Source of the DNA: Arion vulgaris
Taxonomy: Eukaryota > Mollusca > Gastropoda > Stylommatophora > Arionidae
Assembly: GCA_020796225.1 (NCBI GenBank)
Contig: CM036753.1
Coordinates: 77,179,865 to 77,243,864, forward strand
Direction of reading: 5' to 3'
DNA: 64,000 bases
The notes beneath the pieces are model-generated. The model ran no database searches and had not been told where the DNA came from. It saw only the letters and a program-made list of their open reading frames with translations. Shown here piece by piece: positions 22,801 through 34,650 of this stretch. A program made the translations under genes and the position numbers. Numbering within the stretch: position 1 is the first letter of the stretch; every line of letters begins with the position of its first letter.

Positions 22801-25025
22801 GACCTATACCACACTCTTTGTTCCACACGTGAGGAAATGAATTGACCTTATACACACTCTTTGTTCCACGCGTGAAATGAATTGACCCTTATACACACTC
22901 TTTGTTCCACACGTGAGAAATGAATTGACCTATACCACACTCTTTGTTCCACACGTGAGGGAAAAGAATTGACCTTATACCACACTCTTTGTTCCACACG
23001 TGAGGAAATGAATTGACCCTTATACCACACTCTTTGTTCCACGCGTGAGGAAATGAATTGACCCTTATACCACACTCTTTGTTCCACACGTGAGGAAATG
23101 AATTGACCCTTATACCACACTCTTTGTTCCACACGTGAGGAAATGAATTGACCCTTATACCACACTCTTTGTTCCACGCGTGAGGAAATGAATTGACCCT
23201 TATACCACACTCTTTGTTCCACGCGTGAGGAAATGAATTGACCCTTATACCACACTCTTTGTTCCACACGTGAGGAAATGAATTGACCCTTATACCACAC
23301 TCTTTGTTCCACACGTGAGGAAATGAATTGACCCTTATACTACACTCTTTGTTCCACGCGTGAGGAAATGAATTGACCCTTATACCACACTCTTTGTTCC
23401 ACGCGTGAGGAAATGAATTGACCCTTATACCACACTCTCTGTTCCACACGTGAGGAAATGAATTGACCCTTATACCACACTCTTTGTTCCACGCGTGAGG
23501 AAATGAATTGACCCTTATACCACACTCTTTGTTCCACACGTGAGGAAATGAATTGACCCTTATACCACATCTTTGTTCCAGCGTGAGAAATGAATTGGCC
23601 CTATACCACACTCTTTGTTCCACACGTGAGGAAATGAATTGACCCTTATACCACACTCTTTGTTCCACACGTGAGGAAATGAATTGACCCTTATACCACA
23701 CTCTTTGTTCCACGCGTGAGGAAATGAATTGACCCTTATACCACACTCTTTGTTCCACACGTGAGGAAATGAATTGACCCTTATACCACACTCTTTGTTC
23801 CACACGTGAGGAAATGAATTGACCCTTATACCACACTCTTTGTTCCACGCGTGAGGAAATGAATTGACCCTTATACCACACTCTTTGTTCACACGTGAGA
23901 AATGAATTGACCCTTATACCACACTCTTTGTTCCACTCGTGAAGAAATGAATTGGCCCTTATACCACACTCTTTGTTCCACGCGTGAGGAAATGAATTGA
24001 CCCTTATACCACACTCTTTGTTCCACGCGTGAGGAAATGAATTGACCCTTATACCACACTCTTTGTTCCACGCGTGAGGAAATGAATTGACCCTTATACC
24101 ACACTCTTTGTCCCACACGTGAGGAAATGAATTGACCCTTATACCACACTCTTTGTTCCACGCGTGAGGAAATGAATTGGCCCTTATTCACACGTGAGAA
24201 ATGAATTGACCCTTATACCACACTCTTTGTTCCACACGTGAGGAAATGAATTGGCCCTTATACCACACTCTTTGTTCCACGCGTGAGGAAATGAATTGAC
24301 CCTTATACCACACTCTTGTTCCACACGTGAGGGAAAAGAATTGACCCTTATACCACACTCTTTGTTCCACACGTGAGGAAATAAATTGACCCTTATACCA
24401 CACTCTTTGTTCCACACGTGAGGAAATGAATTGACCCTTATACCACACTCTTTGTTCCACGCGTGAGGAAATGAATTGACCCTTATACCACACTCTTTGT
24501 TCCACGCGTGAGGAAATGAATTGACCCTTATACCACACTCTTGTTCCACGCGTGAGGAAATGAATTGACATATACCACTCTTTGTTCCACGCGTGAGGAA
24601 ATGAATTGACCTTATACCACACTCTTTGTTCCACGCGTGAGGGAAAAGAATTGACCTTATACCACACTCTTTGTTCCACGCGTGAGGAAATGAATTGACC
24701 CTTATACCACACTCTTTGTTCCACGCGTAGAAATGAATTGACCCTTATACCACACTCTTTGTTCCACGCGTGAGGAAATGAATTGACCCTTATACCACAC
24801 TCTTTGTTCCACGCGTGAGGAAATGAATTGACCCTTATACCACACTCTTGTTCCACGCGTGAGGGAAAAGAATTGACCCTTATACCACACTTTTGTTCCA
24901 CGCGTGAGGAAATGAATTGACCCTTATACCACACTCTTTGTTCCACGCGTGAGGAAATGAATTGGCCCTTATACCACACTCTTTGTTCCACACGTGAGGA
25001 AATGAATTGACCCTTATACCACCTG
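22790..25025. repeat. 46-bp minisatellite, main block, about 48 units
   Basis: Same unit as at 22069-22394, highly homogeneous from 23000 to 24540. Because 46 is not divisible by three and the minus strand of the unit has no stop in any frame, a 409-codon frame appears at 22889-24118; it is not a gene. Short one-base deletions in homopolymers (ctcttgtt, tgagaaatg) recur in otherwise identical units. Confidence 0.97.
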
Positions 25026-25509
25026 CCCCATAGGCACAAATAATGTTAAGTGACTTCATACCCAAAGGTCTGACATTGGCTAAGATAAATTTTTATTATA
25101 AAATCAAATTAAGGTCGTCACACCCCACACATCCCAAACACTCCTATATTGTTCTCTCATTTAATAGTATGTTTCCTCCATGTGTGTTGCAATAAGATAC
25201 ATTAACTAACTATAAAACTACTCTGCAAAATGCATACATCATTTCTAAAAGGTTATTTAGTTTTGCACTTCTAATATCATCCAACAAGCTGTGCTCATTT
25301 CTTCTTGACATTCTTTGTTGATTTCATATTGATGTTTTATGTAGTGTTGCTGTTGCATGAATACACCATGTGTGTATGTATGATGTTGTTTCGTCTCAAA
25401 TATACAAGAACAATAAGCTTATCGCATGTGTTTGTGCAAACTATGTTCGATCGAACCTGACCTGATTATGCTGTGTCTTGCGAAACTGTAGCGTTTATGA
25501 AAGACACTC

Positions 25510-25640
25510 CTCGGTAAAGCTATTTTTTAAACAAATGCTCGCTGGTTGTGCGCTTAAAAAGCTCGTATTGTAGCGCTAGGCAATGGGTGCCGTAAGAAAT
25601 AAGGGTTTGTGGTTCGAATCCTGTATTTGGTAATTTGTTT
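25510..25640 (+). mobile_element. SINE family I copy
   Basis: Head tgtagcgctaggcaatgggt, gtaagaaataagggtttgtg and B box gtggttcgaatcctgt; same as 12128-12255 in reverse. Confidence 0.65.
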
Positions 25641-26216
25641 TCAGAAGTCCCTAATACTTGTACACTGTCTATTTATTGCTTCCCCTATGGTTCTCGAAAC
25701 GCATTATTCTCGTCTATTAATAAAACATGTGATTCTGTTTTTTCAAGTGCATTTATTTATATACATGACTATAACGAAAAAGCCCAATTGTGTATATTTA
25801 AACAGTTTCAGATTGTATGGAGTGTTATTAACCCGAGTCATGGCTAGCTGTCTTCCTGGTGTTGTCAGCCGGTTCGCTGTCCCATAATCCCACAGATAAG
25901 ACAGCCTGTCACGTCAGACAGCGTGATGTCCATTATTTCAGTGGTGGTTATTAGGTAACAGCTGGCTTAATTATAGACAGACGGCAGCTTGTGTCCCCAG
26001 GCACATACTAGCATCGACATATCTGCAGCATATTGATGTAATGTCACAGAAATTCGAATTTCTTTAGTATTGTAGTTTAATCGAGTCATTGTTGACCGAA
26101 TTTTGTAAAGAGCTAACAGATCATATTATGTTACCCTGGTTCTGTCACAGGTAGCTTCCAGTATACGAGTACGTGGATGCACGGTGTCCACAACTTAAAT
26201 ATTACAGGCAGTGATT
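25641..26216. other. No gene recognised
   Basis: The 92-codon frame at 25609-25887 starts in SINE sequence and shows no known domain. Confidence 0.5.
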
Positions 26217-26910
26217 TGTATGCACAATCACTTTATTTACTTCGAATTACTTTATCTTCTTATTCTTCTTCCAATGTTCCATATCGAACACTTATTAACC
26301 ACTCTGTGCGATGTGTATACATCTAACCTAAGTGCTATTTCATTTTTCAGTTATCCCTACAAGTAACCACTCTGTGCGATTTCTGCGATGTTCTTATTTA
26401 CCAGGATACTTCCTATTTCTCTCATGTCCACTTATGACATGTCTTGTACGATGAAATGGCAATACTATTCTCTATTTTCCTTATTCTCCCAGTTCCATAT
26501 CGACATTGTTAAACCTGATATTCTTGCGAGGTATCACGTTATTATTTAACATGATTGCTTTGTTTCTTATTCTCTTCCAATGTTCCATATCGAACATTTG
26601 TTAACCACTCTGTGCGATGTGTATGCACAATCACTTTATTTACTTCGAATTACTTTATCTTCTTATTCTTCTTCCAATGTTCCATATCGAACATTTGTTA
26701 ACCACTCTGTGCGATGTGTATGCACAATCACTTTATTTACTTCGAATTACTTTATCTTCTTATTCTTCTTTCAACGCTCCATATTGAACACTTGTTAACC
26801 ACTCTGTGCGATGTGTATGCACGATTACTTTATTTACTTCGAATTACTTTATCTTCTTATTCTTCTTTCAACGCTCCATATTGAACACTTGTTAACCACT
26901 CTGTGCGATT
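26217..26910. repeat. 97-bp tandem repeats built from a SINE family B end
   Basis: Units combine tgtatgcacaatcactttat then ttacttcgaattactttatc with the family B 3' end in reverse (cttcttccaatgttccatat then cgaacacttgttaaccactctgtgcgat). Units start near 26217, 26617, 26714 and 26811. The last unit runs into a complete SINE copy. Confidence 0.88.
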
Positions 26911-27113
26911 TGTATGTCATCTAAGCCTAAGTGCGATTTACATTGTGTCAGTTATGCGCCTACAAGTAGACCAGCACATCCAATTTCTGCGATGCTTCTT
27001 ATTTACCAGGGTAACTTCCCTATGTTCTACATCAGTCGCCACTTATGACATGTCTTGTAGTCGTAATGGTACTATTCTCTGCTTCCCTTATGGGTCCCCG
27101 TCACCACACGGGA
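26859..27113 (-). mobile_element. SINE family B copy ending the 97-bp array
   Basis: Full-length reverse copy, from cttctttcaacgctccatat to gggtccccgtcaccacacgg. It is probably the source of the tandem units to its left. Confidence 0.85.
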
Positions 27114-27844
27114 GAGAATTACGCTGATATGTCTTGGGAGATCACGTTAGTTATTTAACATGGTATTGGTTTGTGTGAGGGGATCATATTATCTATTCAG
27201 AATATATCCTTCTTATATTACAGAGAAAAAATAATTTTCAAAGAAAATTGCGTTATTATTTTAAAAATGAGTTTCCAATTATGTTGTCGACATCATCACT
27301 AAATCATTATATAATATATGACGACCTTGTCACTGAAACTGCAGAAATCTCATCACGAAACCACAGGTAGCAGCGAAGGGAGGGGAATGAGAAAAAAGAT
27401 TAAATTGTCAAGTTGTGATATATCTCTCGAGAAAATATCACTCTTGTGCATCGGTGTAAGAACAATAATGTGTTTGCGTTAGTGAGAGAGAGAGAGAACG
27501 AGAACGACGTAACTAGTATAAGAGAGATAACTGCGATGTTAAGTTTGTTGTTGTTGGGAGAACAGCAGAAGGTGAAGTTATCAACTCATAGTAAACAAGT
27601 CTCACAGAATAAGAATAGCCACAATATTACAGGAAGATTGCACTTTTCCTTACTTCCCAAAGAATCACGCAGTGCACTACCGCATTTGATGCCATTTCCA
27701 GAATCCTGCTTCAATTTACTGTCTGTGTTATATCGCAGCATGGACTCCCGCAGTAATGGCTTCTACTGAGATTTGTCCCACATATGGAGCTTGTTAAAAT
27801 GTATGCACACCCATTCTTAGCTTACTTTCATTACATTTTTTTTA
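27114..27844. other. No gene recognised
   Basis: A 107-codon frame at 27446-27769 has no recognisable domain. Confidence 0.5.
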
Positions 27845-28695
27845 ATGGAAACATTAGGTAAGTTTATATTGGAATGGAAACGATAGTTATGTTTATATCG
27901 AAATTGAAACAATAGTTATGTTTATATAGGAATGGAAACAATACTGTTTATATCGGAATTGAAACAATAGTGATCTTTATATAGGAATGGAAACACTAGT
28001 TATATTTATATTGGAATGGAAATACTAGTTATGTTTATATTGGAATGGAAACAATAATATTTATATTGGAATGGAAACAATAGTTATGTTTATATTGAAA
28101 TGGAAACAATAGTTATATTTGGATTGGAATGGAAACAATACTGTTTATATCGGAATTGAAACAATGGTGATCTTTATATAGGAATGGAAACAATATTGTT
28201 TACATTGGAATGGAAACAATATTGTTTATATTGGAATGGAAACAATAATATTTATATTGAAATGAAAACAATAATATTTATATTGGAATGGAAACAATAT
28301 ATATTATATTGAATGGAATCAATAATGTTTACATTGGAATGGAAACAATAATATTTATATTGGAATGGAAACAATAATGTTTACATTGGAATGGAAACAA
28401 TATTGTTTACATTGGAATGGAAACAATAATATTTATATTGGAATGGAAACAATATGTTTACATTGAATGGAAACAATATTGTTTACATTGGAATGAAAAC
28501 AATAATATTTATATTGAAATGAAAACAATAATATTTTATTGAATGGAAACAATAATGTTTACATTGAATGGAAACAATATTGTTTATATTGAATGGAAAC
28601 AATAATATTTATATTGGAATGGAAACAATAGTTATATTTGTATTGGAATGGAAACAATCGTTATATTTATATTGGAATGGAAACAATAGTTATGC
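27845..28695. repeat. 26-29 bp minisatellite, about 30 units
   Basis: Unit like atattggaatggaaacaata followed by atattt, gttatgttt or gtttac. Unit length and the A/T linker vary between copies. Confidence 0.95.
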
Positions 28696-29289
28696 TAAAT
28701 AGCTGAGCAAGTGCCGTCTGTCGCCCATTTGTCTCACTTTTGTTTTATCTTTCCAATGATTTGTTCATCTTCTTCAACGATCAAGTAACAATCACTTGAA
28801 CTGTTGCTATTCGAGCCAGTGTCATGCAGTAGTTGTGTTGTACATATCATTGAAGAGCTGAATTGTCTGAATGATTGTTCTGCCCATTGATACTTCATCC
28901 AAGATATGGTTCATTGTTTATTCCCCGTCGCAGATTGCTGGCTGGTCATGTGGAGCTCTACTATACTCTAGACATGTGTCCAACTGTTCAAAACGAGAGC
29001 ATCATCACTTTCTGTGTCACTGCTAATTTACAATAGGTGTCAGTTGTCACAAAGCTTCACATATTAGTTCTCTAACCTCACTTCTGTGTAGTCAGTTACC
29101 ATTCTGGCTTCTGTTCAACCACGCATGCATATTGTCCAATACACACACATTGTTGTTAAATGAACTACTGATCACATTTTACTAGAACTTCTTCTTTGCG
29201 TTCGCTTTCGTATGCTTGTCTAAACCATGAGATGTGTTGTCTCTATGAAACTGCATGTCAGTTGGAGTTCCTCGAGAGTTCCCCATAGC

Positions 29290-29715
29290 TTGCCCGGTAA
29301 GCTTTGTTCATGAGGCCATGTTTCGTTTGTGTATGTATGATGGACATGACTGCAATATATGTTCTAGAGTATGTGCTTCAGTCTTAGCAGGCTTTATTCT
29401 GTGCATCTGATGGTTACGCCTGAGTGTCCTGTTCTGAGGCGAAAGATTGTTGTGTGTTGTTTTTTGTTTAGTCTGCTGATAGAGAATTGCAACAATTATA
29501 TGAAAAGGCCACATCAACTCGAACAAAAATGGAACAAGACCCATCTGACACAACTATCACATAACACAATAAACACCAAGCCATATACGGAAAAAAGAAA
29601 AACTCACATGTAAAAGGAAAAGTTGGCAGGAAAATACAGCAACCATAAATATAGAAAAGGACAGCACAAAACTACGTCATCTTGTAAAGAGTGTAAATGA
29701 GAAAAAGCCCAAATT
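29290..29715. pseudogene. LINE fragments of the RNase H-bearing type (family L-G)
   Basis: The minus strand (29550-29300) reads LRRNHQMHRIKPAKTEAHTL and EHILQSCPSYIHKRN, an RNase H C-terminal region. The plus strand (29600-29715) reads SWQENTATINIEKDSTKL then RHLVKSVNEKKP, the linker before the RT domain of such elements. Two pieces in opposite orientation. Confidence 0.65.
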
Positions 29716-29849
29716 TAAATTTTACCTTCTACTGAGTTACTGAGTTACTCTGTAGCACGATACCAGATCTGATTTATAGTAAGTGGTGACCGTCCATAGC
29801 TGACTAAACGTCCATTTCAGTCGACAATTGATAACCTTTGGCGAGAGGA

Positions 29850-30010
29850 AGACCGCGAAAAGGATTGATAGATGGCATAGCATGCAGAATCCTGTTAAAA
29901 AGGCAAAAATAACTATCACCCTAGCCACTAGAGCAGCGCAAGACAAAAGCAGAAGGTCGCGACACTTGGCCACAACACGGTAACAGTATGACGACAAAAG
30001 TAGAAAGATT
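29850..30010 (+). mobile_element. LINE 3' UTR piece with one 32-bp unit
   Basis: Reads ggcaaaaataactatcaccc then gcgcaagacaaaagcagaag and cgacacttggccacaacacg, aligning with the reverse complement of 16149-16570. Here the 32-bp unit is present once, giving the pre-expansion state. Confidence 0.75.
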
Positions 30011-30067
30011 GTTAAATGGTGGATGAAGCCTCTATGTGGCCGAGGCACGCCACAATCAACATAAATG

Positions 30068-30316
30068 TGTTGCCGGGGCCCTCAAGAGGAACAAAGAATA
30101 GTAACACTGCTATCTACAAGGTATGTCGTTAGAGGCGACTGAGGTAGGGGCCAAGGGAAGCTACCCTAGTAAATAAAAAGCGCATCCGAAATTGGATGTG
30201 TTGACCTACTTGTAGGCGCATAGCTGGCACAACTTAAGTCTCTCTTAGGCTCAGATCACATACAAGTCACAAAGAGTGGTTTAACAAGTGATCGATATGG
30301 AACTTTCGAAGAAGAA
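30068..30316 (+). mobile_element. SINE family B copy
   Basis: Full-length: tgccggggccctcaagagga, the gtatgtcgttagaggcgact core, cctacttgtaggcgcatagc and the ttcgaagaagaaa end. Confidence 0.88.
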
Positions 30317-30966
30317 ATCAGTCGAACATCACGGGAGAAAAGGAATTCGGGACGGACACATCAACATAAGGACTATAAATAGATGTCTGATCGTCCGATG
30401 AGATCATATTCTGCAAACCGTCAATGTGTGTTACGTATCACTTGATGATCAGGTCTAGTCTATTTAGAAATCTAAACACACGTTCTGTCCACAATTTGCT
30501 TTGAACCTGACACACCGAAGTCTCCAACTAAATTACTTACGCGACTGATGTTTGACGTTGAAAGCCTTTCTGGTTCAGAGGGCAAGGTCTGTGAACCCAG
30601 AGTAAACACCGAGAACGTCTCAAAGCAACCTGCACTCGAGTTTCACAGTTACCTCTCGTTATCTCTCTTTATAATCTCTCAACCACACGCATTCTGTTCA
30701 GTTTCATTGTCACTCGTTTTTATTTGTGTCTACCTCTTTGCTGTTCCGCGTGATGTTGCTGTTGGGTTCGTCTTGGGGCTGGCTACATCATCTAGTAAAA
30801 ACTTTGGCTACAAAATATAGCTAACTGAATTAGTTAGTTGAAGGCCTATGCCCCAGCTGGGACATGAAAGCCAAGAAAGATAGAGTACGTATCGGAGGCT
30901 ACCCTCGTTTTGTAGTATTACCCAATGTGAACATTTATCCATTTGTTGTATATAATTCTGCATAGT
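30317..30966. other. No gene recognised
   Basis: The 90-codon frame at 30548-30820 has a hydrophobic centre but no family resemblance, splice context or bias that I can support. Confidence 0.45.
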
Positions 30967-30979
30967 ATATCGCCCAGTG

Positions 30980-31969
30980 TCTGTAGCTTAAGCTGTAGTC
31001 AGCTCGATCACAACCCAATCATCATCATCCGTGCCGGCTGGCGTAGGCTATCATGGATCTCCACAAATCTCTGTCGTTGGTGTTTGCTATCAACTCAGAT
31101 GTTGACGCTCTACCGTGTCATGAAGTCAGGCTATCCAACATTTTCTCTGTCTTCCCCTGTCTCGTCTACCCTCGATTTTACCGGTTGTCACAGTGTTCTA
31201 AATCTCCCTCCTCATCACATGTCCGAAAAATGATGACTGCATCTTTCTTATATTGATGATAATCTTTCTCTGTGTCTTGATCTCATTCAGCACCGCAACA
31301 TTAGTCATTTTAGCAGTCCATGGGATTCTCATCATTCTTCTATAAAACCACATTTCTGTAGACCTGGATACTTTTTCGATCTGTGTGTTCGTTGCCCATG
31401 ACTCGCATCCGTATGTCAGTATTGGTTCTATGTAGCACTGAATAACTGGCATTCTGGTCGGGATTGACAAGGACTTGTTGCAGATAATACTTCTCATTTT
31501 CATGAATGATGTTTTCGCTTGCCCTATTCTGCTCTTTATTTCTGATCGGAATCTGCCATCTGATGTTACCAGGACTCCGAGGTATTTAAATTGCAGCACT
31601 TGTCTTAGACCAGTCCCATTTACTGTGATGGTACATTTTGACAAAATCTGCTTTTTGATATGATCATAACTTCTGTCTTCTTAATATTCAAACTGAGTCC
31701 TTTGTTGTTACTTTCTGTCACAACCTTATCGACTAATTTCTGTAGCTCCATTTCATTTCTTACCCAATCGTACCTGATTTAAACTCCGCGTTAGGCCGTT
31801 TGGACTCAAATTTGTTTCCGTGGATTTTTACGAACCGTCAAAATTGACCTCACCGTTTAGAAAGCGATGACAAACTACTGAACGTATGAGTGGTGCCTAT
31901 AAAATCGACGACTCGTTTACGGTGGTTGGTGGCTAAATTCTGTAAAGAATATACCACGATATTCATTTC
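30980..31969 (+). mobile_element. SINE family E split by a LINE
   Basis: The SINE head (ctgtagcttaagctgtagtc, agctcgatcacaaccc) is at 30980-31020 and its body (ggactcaaatttgtttccgt, aaactactgaacgtatgagt, gactcgtttacggtggttgg) at 31770-31969. The whole is bounded by the 13-bp duplication atatcgcccagtg (30967-30979 and 31970-31982). Confidence 0.9.
31021..31761 (-). pseudogene. LINE 3' end (family L-B) inside a SINE
   Basis: The minus strand codes KYLGVLVTSDGRFRSEIKSR, then YCxEPILTYGCESWATNTQ-like text and STEMWFYRRMMRIPWTAKMT, the region downstream of the RT catalytic box, up to FFGHVMRRE. It is 5'-truncated, ends in a (TGA)n tail (tcatcatcat on the plus strand at 31019-31028) and is flanked by acccaatc at 31013-31020 and 31762-31769. 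Confidence 0.88.
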
Positions 31970-31982
31970 ATATCGCCCAGTG

Positions 31983-32510
31983 CCATTGAGTTGATTTAGC
32001 CCACTAGTAAACGATGTTCATTTTCCGACACGGCTTTTCATTCATACAGAAAATTGAAGATGGGTAGCCTGACTTTCCGAGATAGGGAACATTCAGAGCT
32101 ACAGTATAAGTACTCTTCCGCTGACACCTTCAGTTAGCTGTAGTGTGCTGAGCACATAAAGGGATCCCTTGTTGCATATACAACTATTCATCTTGAGTGT
32201 ATATTCCTCAATGATTGTGTGCACCCAGATATCCAGATACAGCACACAGTACCTGCGTTTCAGTCATATAAACTTACCTGATGTCTGGCAATCTGTATCA
32301 TCTTAATATATAGAGTGAGTCAGATTAAGTTATCTAACTATATAACACAGGCCTGGTTAGATTTTGTTCTTTAGAATTAGACCTGGTAGCTTATGCATTT
32401 CAATATATCAGATAGGCTGTGTAACACTCTAACGGACAAACAGCATATTCGACCACACTCGGGCTTACATTTTCTCTTTTGCCTTTTCGGCTGCAACTTG
32501 TACAATTTAT
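31983..32510. other. No gene recognised
   Basis: AT-rich spacer. Confidence 0.5.
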
Positions 32511-32514
32511 ATCC

Positions 32515-32830
32515 ACTTCTTCTTTGCGTTCTATCTACAACCACCAGTTTCTGATTGTTTGCTTTCTATCTACAACCACCACTTTATGCTTCTTCTTTGT
32601 GTTCTATCTACAACAACCAGTTTCTGATTGTTTGCTTTCTATCTACAACCACCACATTCTGCTTCTTCTCTGCGTTCTATTTACAATAACCAGTCTTTGA
32701 CCACCCTCTATGATCTGTGTGTGATTTGCACCAGAGAGACAGGAGGGAGGGGGCGTTATACCACCTTCTTATAAATCTGCGCAATTAGGCACAGCACATT
32801 TGATTTCAGCTTACATTTTCTAGTTGTTGA
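32515..32830 (-). repeat. 73-bp tandem repeat from a SINE family C end, with decayed SINE body
   Basis: Two and a half units starting cttcttctttgcgttctatc and containing ctacaaccaccagtttctga. The first bases match the family C 3' end in reverse (cttctttgcgttcgttcttt at 12358). What follows (ctctatgatctgtgtgtgat, gcacagcacatttgatttca) resembles a worn family C body. Confidence 0.7.
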
Positions 32831-33464
32831 AACTGTCAAATAGCAACATTTCGCGATCCACAAAACTGGAAAACAGAAGACAAAGCACCCCAGTTGTTCT
32901 ACATTCACTTGAACTACATTCAAATAAATGATATCTATAAACGAATCGCTTGCTTGTGACGTTCTTATTGTGTGTTACATTCTCTCTAACTGACTGTGTT
33001 GCTAGATGAACGTTAGTTTGTTTTGGAATTTTCTCTTCAAAATGATTGACATGTGAAATATCGTCGTCAGCTACGCGACGTGGCTTGTATCTAATCTGGA
33101 GTATCTCTCCAATCTAGACAGTTCATGTCATCTCTCTGAATTATGTCCCAAAGTTTTGTCAAACTATAATACAGCTTTCTTTCCTTTTCTAACTGCCATT
33201 TCCAAGATGAAGATGCCATGTCTTCAATGATGGTTGTAAAATCTGTGTATTCAGATTTTACCTAACTAAAAACTTTAATTTGTTCGTTTTGACATTTTTA
33301 GATTTTCTTTTCTGTCTCCGAAAAAACGTTTATCTGCTGACACATTGGTTTCTATATATCATGTATTATTCTCATTAAGGAAGATAGTATTTGCTTATTT
33401 CTCTTTACGGGATAAGCTACCAGTAGCTTATATAGTATGCACATTGTATTATATGTATACACAA

Positions 33465-33495
<31 letters not shown>

Positions 33496-33689
33496 ATTGT
33501 TCGCATTCGAAACAATCATATATGTCACTCGAACCTAGTAAGAGAACTTGAAGGACTGCCAAAAAAACGTAAAAATTCGTTTGATGTGGCTTCTATCTAA
33601 CTGGCATTGAAGGCAATATGAGTGCCGATGTATTGTTTATGGAAGACAGTGGAAAAGAATAACTTTACCAACCACTGTCTTTTCAAGAG
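32831..33689. other. No gene recognised; CA/TA microsatellite at 33465-33497
   Basis: AT-rich spacer. Confidence 0.5.
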
Positions 33690-34075
33690 GTCAAAACCCT
33701 CATAAGAAATGTGCAGTAGACTGACTAAACAACAAACACTTGAGTATGATTATGGAAAAGACTTACTCAAATACCTCAGCAGAACAGACCAGGCATGTCA
33801 ATTTCGCATACTAACCGGATACTGCAGACTCGGTGTCGGTAGATACTTACATAGACTAGGAATAAGTCAGCAGCTCTCTGCCAGTGTCAACAGGCGGGAC
33901 AGACACTGGAGCATGTTCCACGGGACTGTCCTCTCTTGGGTGAGCTGGCAAACAACATGTTGCCACACGCTGTCGAACAGAAAACGAAGCTTTGGGGAAA
34001 CCTGACATACTTGAAGCTGACTGCCCAGTATGTGGTCCACAGTGGATTAAGAGCACGACCACAGATAGACGAAGA
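33690..34075 (+). pseudogene. LINE RNase H-type C-terminus (family L-G)
   Basis: Reads FRILTGYCRLGVGRYLHRLG, then with a frameshift ALCQCQQAGQTLEHVPRDCP and CPLLGELANNM, the LxTGxCxLxxxLHRxGxxxxxxCxC...LEHxLxxCP ending of RNase H-bearing LINEs. The 3' end has QIDEEE-like text. Confidence 0.78.
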
Positions 34076-34549
34076 AGAAGTTGCACCTCAGTGGCATTGT
34101 GTTCAATTTATGTAGCCTATTATAGTATTCAATTTCCAGTACAGTCAACAGAGACGAAAATGTGTACCCGAACTTTCCGAGATGGGAAATCAAAGTCTTG
34201 GTCAGAACTATTTAGTAAGAGCGTTGCCCTGAAACGAATCTAGTATCGCTAGGAGCGTCTCGAGTTTGTTGGCATCCATTCTATAGTTTTCCCCTTTTAA
34301 CTCCACTATTATTTACACTTCATGGATAATTAAAGACTTTCTTACAAGTCAAGAAAAAACGGTTGCTCAAATATACATAAAAAATGTTATCAAAGGGAAA
34401 TAATAAAGTAATCTTACAGATGTACTTGTCAATTCTCAGTTATGTTACTTATTTTGCAGACGTCCTTGTGTTAGGATTTTTGTGAAACATTTTGTCTGCA
34501 ACAACAACAACGAAATATTAATTATACAGCGGTGTTAAATGATCAGTTA

Positions 34550-34650
34550 TCATCATCCAGTATCGTGTCTTGTGCAGAACTTTGCTACATTAACAGTGCT
34601 GTAGAAATTACTCTCTTATCATATGACAACGAGATGCCCTGCCTCTATGT
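34550..34650 (-). pseudogene. LINE 3' remnant (family L-F)
   Basis: Matches the better copy at 43700-43880: gtcttgtgcagaactttgct and atgccctgcctctatgtg-like text. Confidence 0.5.

Noticed and set aside
22889..24118. 409-codon open frame on the minus strand, plus several of 100-280 codons in the same area
   Set aside because: Pure translation of the 46-bp minisatellite; the unit has no stops in any minus frame, so long frames arise automatically.
22069..25020. CRISPR-like array of regular direct repeats
   Set aside because: Units are contiguous with no unique spacers, and the DNA is from an animal.
30548..30820. 90-codon frame with a hydrophobic centre as a small membrane protein
   Set aside because: No splice or promoter context, no family resemblance, and it lies in the largest repeat-filled intron.
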